Of a DNA stretch of 64,000 nt, positions 1 through 9,200 are shown piece after piece. Position 1 is the first letter of the stretch. Every line of letters starts with the position of its first letter. Position numbers and translations under genes: made by a program. The notes under the pieces were generated by a model, which was not told the DNA's origin, did not search any database, and saw only the letters and a program-made list of their open reading frames with translations. The DNA lies in assembly GCA_934317845.1 (NCBI GenBank), contig CAKRES010000005.1:1-64000 (forward strand), given 5' to 3'. Source of the DNA: an uncultured Lachnospiraceae bacterium (lineage in GTDB: Bacteria; Bacillota; Clostridia; Lachnospirales; Lachnospiraceae).

Positions 1-3
1 AAA

Positions 4-35
4 TGGTGGTCAAATCGTTATCGACTTGACCACCA
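4..35. repeat. Hairpin-forming inverted repeat at window edge
   Basis: Ten-base arms TGGTGGTCAA (4-13) and TTGACCACCA (26-35) are perfect complements; after one mismatch three more pairs form around a TTAT tetraloop. The flanking gene on the left is outside the window, so it could be a terminator of that gene (three A's precede it, giving a short T tract on the minus strand) or an operator. TGGT...ACCA ends resemble sites of FadR-type GntR regulators, but that is only a resemblance. Confidence 0.4.
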
Positions 36-140
36 ATAAAAATTCAAAAAAACTTACACACTTTACTTGACAAACCCTAAAATTTGCTATTTATTAAATT
101 GCCAACTATCTTTTTTTGTTATTTTTCATTATTTCCTTAC

Positions 141-178
141 AGAAAAAAGCGGTGTATTTCAACACCGCCTTTTTTCTG
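141..178 (-). terminator. Rho-independent terminator after galU (probably bidirectional)
   Basis: A GCGGTGT/ACACCGC stem with a short loop is flanked by an A run on the left and a T run on the right, so it can end transcription from either strand. It lies just past the galU stop codon. Confidence 0.8.
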
Positions 179-191
179 CATAAAAACTAAT

Positions 192-1088
192 TTAAAGTAC
201 CTGCGCCAGCTCCTGGATATATGCTGCTACGCTTTGCGCCAGATCTTCTCTCTCCAACGCAAAATCAATTGTTGCCTTGATAAATCCAAATTTATCTCCT
301 ACATCATACCGGATTCCTTCAAAATCATAGGCATATACTGCCTGCAATTCCATTAAACGAACGATCGCATCGGTAAGCTGTATCTCGCCACCTTTTCCTG
401 CCTGCTGGGATTCAAGCAGATCGAATATCTCCGGGGTCAATACATAACGTCCTAATACGGCCAACTGGGACGGAGCTTCCTCCTGACTTGGCTTCTCTAT
501 CATACCAGACAACTTCACTCTTCTGTTATTGACATTTTTATACCCAAATGCAGGCTCCACAATACCATATTTATCTACATCCTCCATCGGTACTGTCTGT
601 ACCCCGACAACCGATGCTCCCTTTTCTTCATAGGCTGTAATCAACTGTTTTAATGCCGGTTCTCCTCCTTTGTTGATCACAACATCATCACCTAATAAAA
701 TTGCAAACGGATCATTTCCAATAAAGGATTTGGCACAAAGGATCGCATGCCCCAATCCCTTTGGTTCTTTTTGGCGCACATAATAAATATTAGCCAGATC
801 CGATATTTCCCGGATCATCTTCTCCTGCTCATACTTTCCGGCTTCCTTTAACCGTTCCTCTAATTCATAGTTACGATCGAAATGATTCTCCATGCAATGT
901 TTGTTGGAATTGGTAATTACCAGAATCTCTTCAATTCCACTGGCAACCGCTTCCTCGATAATATATTGAATGGTAGGAATATCTACAATAGGCAGCATTT
1001 CTTTCGGCATAGCCTTGGTTGCCGGAAGAAATCTGGTACCCAGTCCTGCCGCCGGGATCACCGCTTTTTTCACTGGTAAATGTCTCAT
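192..1088 (-). CDS. galU: UTP--glucose-1-phosphate uridylyltransferase
   Basis: Cytoplasmic nucleotidyltransferase that makes UDP-glucose from UTP and glucose-1-phosphate for cell-envelope glycans. The N-terminus has the nucleotide-binding signature GLGTRFLPATKAMPKEMLP (about residues 15-33), and the 298-residue length is normal for bacterial GalU. The ATG is preceded by AAAGGAG about 9 bases upstream. It is separated from efp by a strong terminator, and only about 30 bases lie between that terminator and the start, so its promoter is either inside the efp 3' end or it depends on readthrough. Identity is secure at family level. Confidence 0.95.
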   Translation of the reverse strand: MRHLPVKKAVIPAAGLGTRFLPATKAMPKEMLPIVDIPTIQYIIEEAVASGIEEILVITNSNKHCMENHFDRNYELEERLKEAGKYEQEKMIREISDLANIYYVRQKEPKGLGHAILCAKSFIGNDPFAILLGDDVVINKGGEPALKQLITAYEEKGASVVGVQTVPMEDVDKYGIVEPAFGYKNVNNRRVKLSGMIEKPSQEEAPSQLAVLGRYVLTPEIFDLLESQQAGKGGEIQLTDAIVRLMELQAVYAYDFEGIRYDVGDKFGFIKATIDFALEREDLAQSVAAYIQELAQVL

Positions 1089-1120
1089 AATCTATAACTC
1101 CTTTATCCTTACTTCCTTTT

Positions 1121-1153
1121 AAAAAAGAGTACACATAAGGACTATGTGTACTC
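1121..1153 (-). terminator. Rho-independent terminator after efp
   Basis: An 11-bp perfect stem, GAGTACACATA with TATGTGTACTC, a 5-base loop, and on the minus strand a run of six T's directly after the stem. It lies between the efp stop codon and galU. Confidence 0.85.
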
Positions 1154-1176
1154 TCTCCTCTTTTTTCACTGAAACA

Positions 1177-1731
1177 CTATACACGAGATAAATACTCGCC
1201 TGTTCTTGTATCAATCTTTAAAGTATCACCTTCGTTAACAAATAACGGAACCATAACTTTAGCACCAGTCTCAACTGTACATGGCTTTGTTGCGCCTGTT
1301 GCAGTATCCCCCTTCACACCAGGTTCACACTCTGTAACAAGAAGCTCTACGTTGATCGGAGGCTCTACGGAGAATACCTCACCATTATGGCTGATCAGTT
1401 TTACTTCCTCGTTCTCTTTTACAAACTTCATGGCATCCCCAATAGTATCTGCACTTAAATCCAACTGCTCAAATGTCTCTGGATCCATGAAATGATAAAA
1501 ATCATCTACATAAAGATAGGTGTAGCTCTTACGCTCAATGTGTGCGTTTTCAAACTTCTCCGTTGGGCGGAATGTCTTCTCTACTACTCCACCATTCTTA
1601 ATATTCTTTAATTTGGCACGCACAAATGCTGCGCCCTTGCCAGGTTTCACATGCTGGAACTCAATAATCTGATAGATGTTACCTTCCATCTCGATCGTAA
1701 CACCATTTCTAAAATCTCCTGCTGTAACCAT
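1177..1731 (-). CDS. efp: Translation elongation factor P
   Basis: EF-P relieves ribosome stalling at polyproline stretches. The chosen start is the ATG opening MVTAGDFRNG, giving 184 residues, the usual family length; AAGGAGG lies nine bases upstream. The open frame extends about 19 codons further but those residues do not look like EF-P and include the promoter region. The loop HVKPGKGAAF carries Lys32, the residue that receives 5-aminopentanol in Bacillus subtilis. It has its own promoter and terminator. Confidence 0.96.
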   Translation of the reverse strand: MVTAGDFRNGVTIEMEGNIYQIIEFQHVKPGKGAAFVRAKLKNIKNGGVVEKTFRPTEKFENAHIERKSYTYLYVDDFYHFMDPETFEQLDLSADTIGDAMKFVKENEEVKLISHNGEVFSVEPPINVELLVTECEPGVKGDTATGATKPCTVETGAKVMVPLFVNEGDTLKIDTRTGEYLSRV

Positions 1732-1766
1732 TCCTAAAATCCTCCTTAAGTCACGTAATTGATTAC

Positions 1767-1795
1767 ATTTTATAATAAAATGGTACAAATTTCAA
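1767..1795 (-). promoter_or_regulatory. Putative sigma-A promoter for efp
   Basis: On the minus strand TTGAAA (1790-1795) and TAAAAT (1767-1772) are separated by 17 bases, about 35 bases upstream of the efp start. Confidence 0.6.
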
Positions 1796-1813
1796 CTACT
1801 AATCCTGAAAAGT

Positions 1814-4800
1814 CTATTTGATCTTCTGAACCTTGATCTTCTTATTTTTGATCAATTTCTTCAATTTTTTGTACTGTGTTTTTTTGATCTTCACTGTTGT
1901 CTTAGATGTCAGACCGGAAAATGCTTTTTTACTTACAGTCTTGATATTTTTGGATGTAATGTTGATCGTTCTAAGACTCTTCTTGGCATTCTTAAATGCG
2001 CCTGCCTTAATCGCTGTCACTTTGTACTTGGTTCCATTGATCTTTACGGTAGATGGAATCGTTACTTTCTTTGTCTGCTTTGCAACACTGGTTACTGCAA
2101 CAGTTCTTGTTGCTTTAGTAGAAGCAGTGATCTTATAAGTTGCCTTATTGATCGTTTTCTTATCTCCGACTGTCAATGTCTTTAATTTCTTTGTTTTGGT
2201 TGCCTTAGAAGCCTTTGCCTCACCTGTATTATATCCTTTTGGTAATTGCTTTGCTGTAGATCCTACTAAGGTCAATGCATCCACATTTACTTTTACCATT
2301 GGAATAACACCAGCTGTCTTTGTATACGTTTTCCAGCCATCTGCCTTTAAAATACCATTGTAATTAACGCCGGCAACATCGTAAGAATAATATCCCGGCG
2401 AACGAAGCAGGTAGTTACAATATTCCTGCCCTTTACCGTCCACGTAAACTGTCAGTCCCGGGTTATCATTTAATAATTTTTTCGATGCTGTAAACTGTCT
2501 TGTTGGAACCGTTGTTTCAGTTTTTGCAGCTCCGAATAACATGTAAGTATCATTATTCATATCCGCAATGGATGGGATATATACCTGATCAGAGGTTGCT
2601 GCTCCCCCCTTTGCCCCACTTGTTGAATCTGCTGTAGTGAGAGCACTGGTAACGATTGACTTCTGCTCTTCAGCAGAAAATGCTTCGTTTTTAAAATCAT
2701 CATTTAAATATTTGCGAAGATTTGAAACATCCCAGCTTGTTCCTAACATACTGGAATCATAGGCACGGGAAAACAATGCTTTTTCTGAGATCAGCGTTGC
2801 AACATTATCTTTTACCTCTAATACTCGCCACTCCAAATCCTGCTTGCTTGTTGCTGAGGAAGCGGACTGCTGATAAGAACCAAATTTTACCTTAGACCAT
2901 ACTACATACTGTCTGATCTTCAAGGACGAAGTTTCAATGGAAGGATTCGCAATCGTGGTTCTTGTCAGATCCGGTGCAACGTCTACTTGTGAAGCAATAT
3001 CTGTGATAGAGAAATGCTCAAATGTGAAATCACCATCGACTCCGGCAACATTCACGCAAAAGCTTCCATTGGTTCCGGGATTTGCCGAAACGGAAACGGA
3101 ATCACTGATATTCTTTTCCTGTCCTGCCGCTTTATAACGGATATTGTAACTGATTCCGCTCACTACGTTATCCTCGCTGGAGTTTCGTAATGTAATATCA
3201 AACTGGAACTCGCCTGTTTCTGTCCGTCTCATTCTACAGTTGACCGGAGCCAGCCATGTATCATTGTACTGCTGGTTATTGAAGTTACCAACATGAAGAC
3301 TGGTATTCTTCGTTGGAGAATAGTAATTCACTCCGGCTACTTCAATAATCATTTTGGTATTGGCTGTCCAGTCGATCGGATAGGTAACAATACCCTGTGG
3401 CTCAATTGCCGAAGTCGTATTCGCAGCCTGACCATTTACGGTAACAGCTACTTCCTCTGCCACATAATTTAAGTTACTGCCATCACAGGTGTTTGTAATG
3501 GTAAAGTTTGTCTTTGTATCTGCCAAAACCACATTTAACCAGGTAGCCGGGCAGCTGTTTTTTAATACCAGCATACGTTTGATACTGATACCCTGCAATA
3601 CCGCATATTGGTCATCTAACTGTGCTTTGTCTTCTGCGGATAATGTGATCGTACCACTGGCATTGTTCGCCCATCCGGTCACTGGTGTTCCGATCGTACC
3701 GAATTTCGTAGTGTAATTAATTTCATATTCAAACATGAAATTGTCCTGTCCCGTTGTATTGGTCATGCCATAGTGAAATACTCCACTTGGCTGATCGTAC
3801 GTCGTCTGATCCGGAATATAACTCAGGCCATCTACTTCAGAGGAATAATCCACTTTGGAAATAGCAACTACCTTGATATAAGAAACGAGATGTGTCTGCA
3901 GCTTCTCAACGACAGCCGGATCAAGTTTGGTTGTCTCATCTGTACTTTTTGCTACACCACGTGCAAACTCAACATTTCCTGCACCATCCTCATATCCGAT
4001 TTCATAAACGTACTGAAATTCACTGTTGCCTGCCGTTAATTTACTGTTAAACACCGGACCGGATGCCGTACGTTTGATCGCAAGATTACTATAATCAATG
4101 TCCGTTACATCAGAAAGTCCAATGATCGTTGGTGCTTCTATCTTGTCTATGGTAGCAGATTTCAGATCATATCCTACCGTACTTACAGTTTCCGGTATCA
4201 AAACCGAAGAAACAGAACTATTTGTAACACCCTTATATGTAAACTCTTTTCCGGAGGTTCCTGCCTGTGGTGTGAAAGTTAATGTAAAGGAATAGGTAAA
4301 CTGATTACCGGCTGTTAACCAGGCTTTTGCATTCAAGTCCTCCTGCGACAACTCTAAATCTGTCCGAAACTGGTGGCCTGCAAATGGACTTACCCCTGCC
4401 TTTCCGACATTTTTAAACCGGATCATAGTATTATCTAAGGCTGTATCACATACCATCTTTGCAGCAATTCCGGGGTTGTCAGAATTCTCAGCTCCTACGG
4501 TATACTCTTTTGTGATCGAAGCATTTACAACCGTAGCTCCCTGCATTCCAAAACCAGTGTTATATGTTGTTGCCTGTCCCGGCTGCGCAAGACCGGACAT
4601 AGTCACAATCTCACCTGAGCTTCTTAAGATCGTAATGGCATACTGAAAAGGATTCTCTGCACTATTTTGAAATGATACACTACCAGACTGCTCATATTGT
4701 CCACCACTAAAACTAAAATTGGAAAATCTGGAATCTATTGTCTGTGGATAAAATGTACAATTCACGTTTCCTCCACCATACCACCAGGTATAATAAGGTA

Positions 4801-5101
4801 CTGTCACCTGCGCAGAGCCGTTTGCAGCAATGCTTACAGAAACCACACCCGCACTATCTTTGGCCGCACCATCCAGTTTATAGATAACCTTGCTGATAGC
4901 AGCATTTGTACTGTTTGTAACAGTATACGTCGCATTATAGCAGCTTGGTCCTCCCTGGCTGACCAGATCACACTTTACAAAGGAACTGCCAAGCGTTGCT
5001 AAATCCTCGGCGTGTCCCCTTAATACAACTGCGTCACTTATGAATGGCAGCACCAAGGCAAGTGTCAGTACAATTGCCAGTAGTTTTTTCACACTTTTCA
5101 T
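1814..5101 (-). CDS. Large secreted DUF6273 / leucine-rich-repeat protein
   Basis: A 1095-residue exported protein of unknown function. The N-terminus is a classic signal peptide (lysines, then a Leu/Ala/Val core, cleavage probably near HAED around residue 30). The first 700 residues are Ser/Thr/Asn-rich and beta-like. Residues about 735-945 contain a DUF6273-like segment (VKFGSYQQ, LEWRVLEV, SWDVSNLRKYLN, YLLRSPGYYSYDVAGV). The last 110 residues are Lys-rich BspA-type leucine-rich repeat (VTAIKAGAFKNAKKSLRTI). There is no LPXTG motif or C-terminal membrane anchor, so it is probably retained by charge or released. The longest frame begins at a GTG two codons earlier, but the ATG has the better-spaced AGGAGG. 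DUF6273 is named from memory, not from a search. Confidence 0.8.
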   Translation of the reverse strand: MKSVKKLLAIVLTLALVLPFISDAVVLRGHAEDLATLGSSFVKCDLVSQGGPSCYNATYTVTNSTNAAISKVIYKLDGAAKDSAGVVSVSIAANGSAQVTVPYYTWWYGGGNVNCTFYPQTIDSRFSNFSFSGGQYEQSGSVSFQNSAENPFQYAITILRSSGEIVTMSGLAQPGQATTYNTGFGMQGATVVNASITKEYTVGAENSDNPGIAAKMVCDTALDNTMIRFKNVGKAGVSPFAGHQFRTDLELSQEDLNAKAWLTAGNQFTYSFTLTFTPQAGTSGKEFTYKGVTNSSVSSVLIPETVSTVGYDLKSATIDKIEAPTIIGLSDVTDIDYSNLAIKRTASGPVFNSKLTAGNSEFQYVYEIGYEDGAGNVEFARGVAKSTDETTKLDPAVVEKLQTHLVSYIKVVAISKVDYSSEVDGLSYIPDQTTYDQPSGVFHYGMTNTTGQDNFMFEYEINYTTKFGTIGTPVTGWANNASGTITLSAEDKAQLDDQYAVLQGISIKRMLVLKNSCPATWLNVVLADTKTNFTITNTCDGSNLNYVAEEVAVTVNGQAANTTSAIEPQGIVTYPIDWTANTKMIIEVAGVNYYSPTKNTSLHVGNFNNQQYNDTWLAPVNCRMRRTETGEFQFDITLRNSSEDNVVSGISYNIRYKAAGQEKNISDSVSVSANPGTNGSFCVNVAGVDGDFTFEHFSITDIASQVDVAPDLTRTTIANPSIETSSLKIRQYVVWSKVKFGSYQQSASSATSKQDLEWRVLEVKDNVATLISEKALFSRAYDSSMLGTSWDVSNLRKYLNDDFKNEAFSAEEQKSIVTSALTTADSTSGAKGGAATSDQVYIPSIADMNNDTYMLFGAAKTETTVPTRQFTASKKLLNDNPGLTVYVDGKGQEYCNYLLRSPGYYSYDVAGVNYNGILKADGWKTYTKTAGVIPMVKVNVDALTLVGSTAKQLPKGYNTGEAKASKATKTKKLKTLTVGDKKTINKATYKITASTKATRTVAVTSVAKQTKKVTIPSTVKINGTKYKVTAIKAGAFKNAKKSLRTINITSKNIKTVSKKAFSGLTSKTTVKIKKTQYKKLKKLIKNKKIKVQKIK

Positions 5102-5153
5102 AGTCACATCCTCCTTACTTTCTTCCCGTATTTACGGCATTTCCACTATTTTT

Positions 5154-5182
5154 ATAGTATCAAATTTATTTCAAATATGCAA
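5154..5182 (-). promoter_or_regulatory. Putative promoter for the DUF6273/LRR gene
   Basis: On the minus strand TTGCAT (5177-5182) and TACTAT (5154-5159) are 17 bases apart. The -35 overlaps the end of the upstream HAD-shikimate kinase gene. Moderate match only. Confidence 0.4.
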
Positions 5183-6143
5183 TTATTTCTTCCACCGTTC
5201 TACCATCTGTTTCGATAATTTGATCACTCACAGATTCATAAATGGGTTCTCTTTTTTGCAGCATATTTTGAATCTCTTTTCGTGGCTCCTCCACCTGCAA
5301 AAGTGGTCGGTTTCCATCTTCTTTGATCCGGTCATAGATCGTATCCTTCGATGCTTTTAAATACACAATTCTGCCAAGCTGCCTAAGTGGGGCACGGTTT
5401 CTTTCACTGATCGGAAGACCTCCACCTGTTGCAATAACCGCATCATGAAAAACATGTTTTAATTCCATGATCGTATCATATTCCAGTTTGCGAAAATATG
5501 TCTCTCCCTCATCGGAAAAAATCTCAGAAATACTTCTGCCTTCTTTTGCTTCTATATAAGCATCAGTATCCAGAAAAGTCCGTCCCTTCTTCTTCGCATA
5601 TGCTTTTCCAATCGTCGATTTTCCAGAACCCATATATCCGATCAGCACCAGATTTTTCTTTCGACGATATCCCGCTAAAATGATTCGCTCCAAAATACGT
5701 TTTAACACGATCTGAATCTCTTCTTTGGGATGAATCGGTTCTGTAAGAATCGAATACAAGCCGGTTCGATTCGCCCCCCACACATCAGTAAAAAGCTGAT
5801 CTCCAATAAATAGTGTGTCTTCCTTCGTTGTATGCATCTTCTGCATCGCTTTCTCATAGCCCTTTACCGAAGGTTTATCCGCCTTATACACATATTTGGA
5901 TCCTACCTCATCACAAAATGTCTTGACCCGGGGTTCTTTGTTATTGGATACCATACACGTATCAAAACCTAATTCTCTTAAACTTTGAAACAGAGCTTTC
6001 GCTTTATCATCTGCCGGCGCGTTATGTGGAACCAAAGTATTATCAATATCATAAATAATCCCTCGGTATCCTCTGTTCCACCATGCCCGATAATCAATTT
6101 CATATGCAGAAGATCTGCACTCCGATGGGTATAGTTTTCGCAT
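5166..6143 (-). CDS. YqeG-type HAD phosphatase fused to shikimate kinase
   Basis: A 325-residue fusion. Residues 1-160 are a YqeG-like HAD subfamily IIIA phosphatase: motif I DIDNTL (Asp32, Asp34), motif II Ser66, Lys90-Pro91, motif IV GDQLFTD (Asp115, Asp120). Residues 163-325 are a full shikimate kinase: Walker A GYMGSGKST (169-177), shikimate-binding DTD (192-194), Arg218 and GGG (240-242). All catalytic residues in both halves are present, so both are probably active. Shikimate kinase makes shikimate-3-phosphate in aromatic amino acid synthesis; the HAD substrate is unknown. AGGAAGG precedes the ATG. No stop or frameshift separates the halves. Confidence 0.88.
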   Translation of the reverse strand: MRKLYPSECRSSAYEIDYRAWWNRGYRGIIYDIDNTLVPHNAPADDKAKALFQSLRELGFDTCMVSNNKEPRVKTFCDEVGSKYVYKADKPSVKGYEKAMQKMHTTKEDTLFIGDQLFTDVWGANRTGLYSILTEPIHPKEEIQIVLKRILERIILAGYRRKKNLVLIGYMGSGKSTIGKAYAKKKGRTFLDTDAYIEAKEGRSISEIFSDEGETYFRKLEYDTIMELKHVFHDAVIATGGGLPISERNRAPLRQLGRIVYLKASKDTIYDRIKEDGNRPLLQVEEPRKEIQNMLQKREPIYESVSDQIIETDGRTVEEIIAYLK

Positions 6144-6157
6144 TGCTTTTCCTTCCT

Positions 6158-6189
6158 AAAAAGAACAGCCAGCCATTGTTATGGCTGGC
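6158..6189 (-). terminator. Terminator of the type IV pilus operon
   Basis: GCCAGCCAT/ATGGCTGGC stem with a 4-base loop, followed on the minus strand by a T-rich run. It lies between the giant pilus-locus protein and the HAD-aroK gene, marking the operon end. Confidence 0.8.
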
Positions 6190-6205
6190 CATCCTGTTAT
6201 GCCTC

Positions 6206-9200
6206 TTAATTTAAGTTAAATAATTTGGACTGTGTCTTTACATACATTTTAGCCGTACCAGTCTTGCCATCACTATCTTTTGCATCTACACCAATGTAGA
6301 ACGTACCACTCTGCATATAAGTTGCAATAGAATTCATATATCCTGCATCTAATTTGCTTGCGTCAATAGCAAAAGATGTACCACTTACAATCTTATCTGC
6401 ATAATCACCCAGATCACTGTCACCCTCATCATATTTACCATTTGCATTGGCATCAATGTAAAGGTGCGCTTTCTTTAAGGTCTTACCAGATCCTACGGTA
6501 ATCTTAATATTAAAGCAACATTTATCAGGAGTCTGACCCTTACAAGTCAAGGTTGCATCCTGTTTTCCTTTTGCCGGAGTAAAGACAGCATCTGTCTTAC
6601 CAGAATACTTCTCAAAAATAACTTCCGGACCGGAACGATGCTGCTTAACATTATTCAGAATAGAATTAATGATCAGCTTACGCTCTCCATCATTGTCAAT
6701 TGAGGTGTTCGCAAAATCCGTATAACCGGCTGCTGTATAAGTTACAGACTTATACGTGTACATATAGTAGAAGCTTCGTCCATTCTTCGGATCTGCTGCG
6801 TAAAGTGCCGATCCATTGTTACCATTGCTTCCTGCTAAGGAATACCAGATATGCATATCCTGATCCTCTGTATCCAATGCCAGATACTGTGCACCGGCTT
6901 TAGAGATAAATGGATCAGAAGTAATCGTAAATGGATAGTTGGTCAGCAATCCTGTGTTGTTTCTCACGATACGGTTCGTTGGCAATACCTTACCAGCCTG
7001 ACTACTATCTGAAATGTTATCTACGCCGTTAAAGATCGTACTCTTTGTTTTGGTATCACGACCATATACTAACGCATCGGTAAATCCTGCACCGGAAATA
7101 CCATCATTGTTATCATCCGCCTTCTCATAAGTTCCATCATAGGAGTTGGTTGAATAGAACTCACCCGGCTTATTGTCCCCTACCTCTGGTGTATCTGAGG
7201 TATATGGTTCATATAAGTATGACTTGATCGCTACTGCATTGTTTGTATCTCTTTGTGTGTAGAAAGAGGCTGCCTGTGATCCAGTTGAATCTGCCTGTTT
7301 CTCCACAGTATATTTGAATCGATCCATACCAAATGACTCACGCAGGTATTCATTAATATTTCTGGACCATTTAATGATACCTTCATTAAATCCTGCATAA
7401 GAAGTAGTATCAGAACCAAATAATACAGATCCATCTGCTGCAATAAAGGAACGGATGAACTGACATCCAATGTTATTGATATCACACCACTCACTACCAC
7501 CGGAGATCATACCATTTAACTGTGAAAAACCAAGGATCACCATGTCATAGTAACCTGCATTTACAGAATAGGTCTTGCCTTTGTATGTATAAGTGATCTC
7601 ATCGCTGGTCTTACCTTCCTTGAACCATCCGTTTAAGATCTTATCACAAATACCCATACTCTTGAAATCATACACTGTCGTGTTACCGATCTTAACAAGA
7701 TTATCCCATACAGAGTTCATTGTCTTTGTAGACTCGTTGTAATACTTATTTCTAAATTTCTCAAATGCAGATTTCTCTTTATCTGTCAGCTGATCTCTCG
7801 TTTCATAACCTGCTGATGTACCATATTTCTGGCAGTAATCCTCAATATATCCTGTTGCTGCATAACTCAACTGACCAAATGTCAGAATATCCAGCTCAAT
7901 ATCATATTCATCTGAAAGACTTTTAGCAAGGTTATACGCCTGATTGGTTTCTGCATCCTTATCTGAGAAGGAACGAATACCAAATTCGTGTTCTATCTTA
8001 CCATCCTTATTGACACAATTCGTACCGTATACGAAATTGCCCTTTGCTACAGAACCGGATTTGTCTTTACCTTCATTTACACAAAGTGTAGTAACTGTTG
8101 TCAATCCATCACTGTGATTACCATCCGGCTCACCTGGTACAACCTGCAGCAGACGAATCTTCTGCTTTCCACTATCGGATTCATTATAGTACTTCGGATA
8201 ACGGATGATACTTGTTGCTTTTCCGTTTTCATCTGTAACTACCAGCTTATATGGCATTACACCAACGAAATCTTTATCAATCACAAAGTCTTTCTTAACA
8301 TAGGAAGATTCTTCATTAAATGTCACAACACCAGTCGTACCAATTACATAATCGTCAATCTTTGCCACTTCCTCTGTCTCGTAGGTAGTTCCTTCCAGAC
8401 GTCCTTCTGTCTCATCATCAGAGAACTGTCCATCACCATCAAAGTCATAATAAAGCTGAACCTTACACTTTGCTCCGGTCAAACCTGTGATCGAGAACTT
8501 AAAGGTTGGACTCTTTGGATTGATGACACGTTTAGATACATCTGCATCATTATCGGAATCATAAGATTTCGGCGCAGTAACCAGATTGATCACCGGTCTT
8601 GCAGATGCATAATTATTGAGAAAATGCTTTAACTGGATTGCAGAACCAGAGTTTGCATAATCAATATTATCTCCGTCATAAGCTACTGTATTATTAAACA
8701 GTGTAATGTTATTATCTCCAACTGCATTATCAACAACTAATTTTTCTGCCCCTGTCTGAGATGCATCAATATCCTCCGGAGCTGTCAGATCAGTATCTGC
8801 AGTTTTACCCTTGAAGTACAAGTTACTTAAACTCTGTGTATCCGTCGCATCAAATCCGGCAAAAACATTTCCTGCATGATAGATTCCGGAATCCTTCTTC
8901 TCTGCAACCAGATACATTAACTGATACAAATAACTTTCCGGATCAATCTGGCTCTCTCTACGGGCAACCATCGTATCATCACTATAAGAGGTGGAATTAT
9001 AATCGATCGTTCTCCAGTTTCCACTCTTATCTTTATAAGTAATGGTACTCTTTCCCTTTGTATTCTTTAATTTTAAGCGATTCATAGAACCACTGTTTTT
9101 ACCAACCAGTTTAATTCTATGTGTATTGTCTTCCTCCAGTTCTGCATTCGCTCTTGCACCACCGATCAGGTAGTTGGAATCCATCACTGTCTTATCAACG

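Noticed and set aside
67..178. Possible small RNA on the plus strand between TTGACA (67-72) and the galU terminator
   Set aside because: The -10 is poor at every allowed spacing and a T tract interrupts the region, so support is too thin.
1814..5101. Sortase-anchored surface protein
   Set aside because: No LPXTG-type motif, C-terminal hydrophobic helix or basic tail follows the repeat region.
7988..8632. Long plus-strand frame opposite the giant surface protein
   Set aside because: Lies wholly inside a clear gene on the other strand, has no ribosome binding site and its protein is Ile/Cys-rich without any family look.
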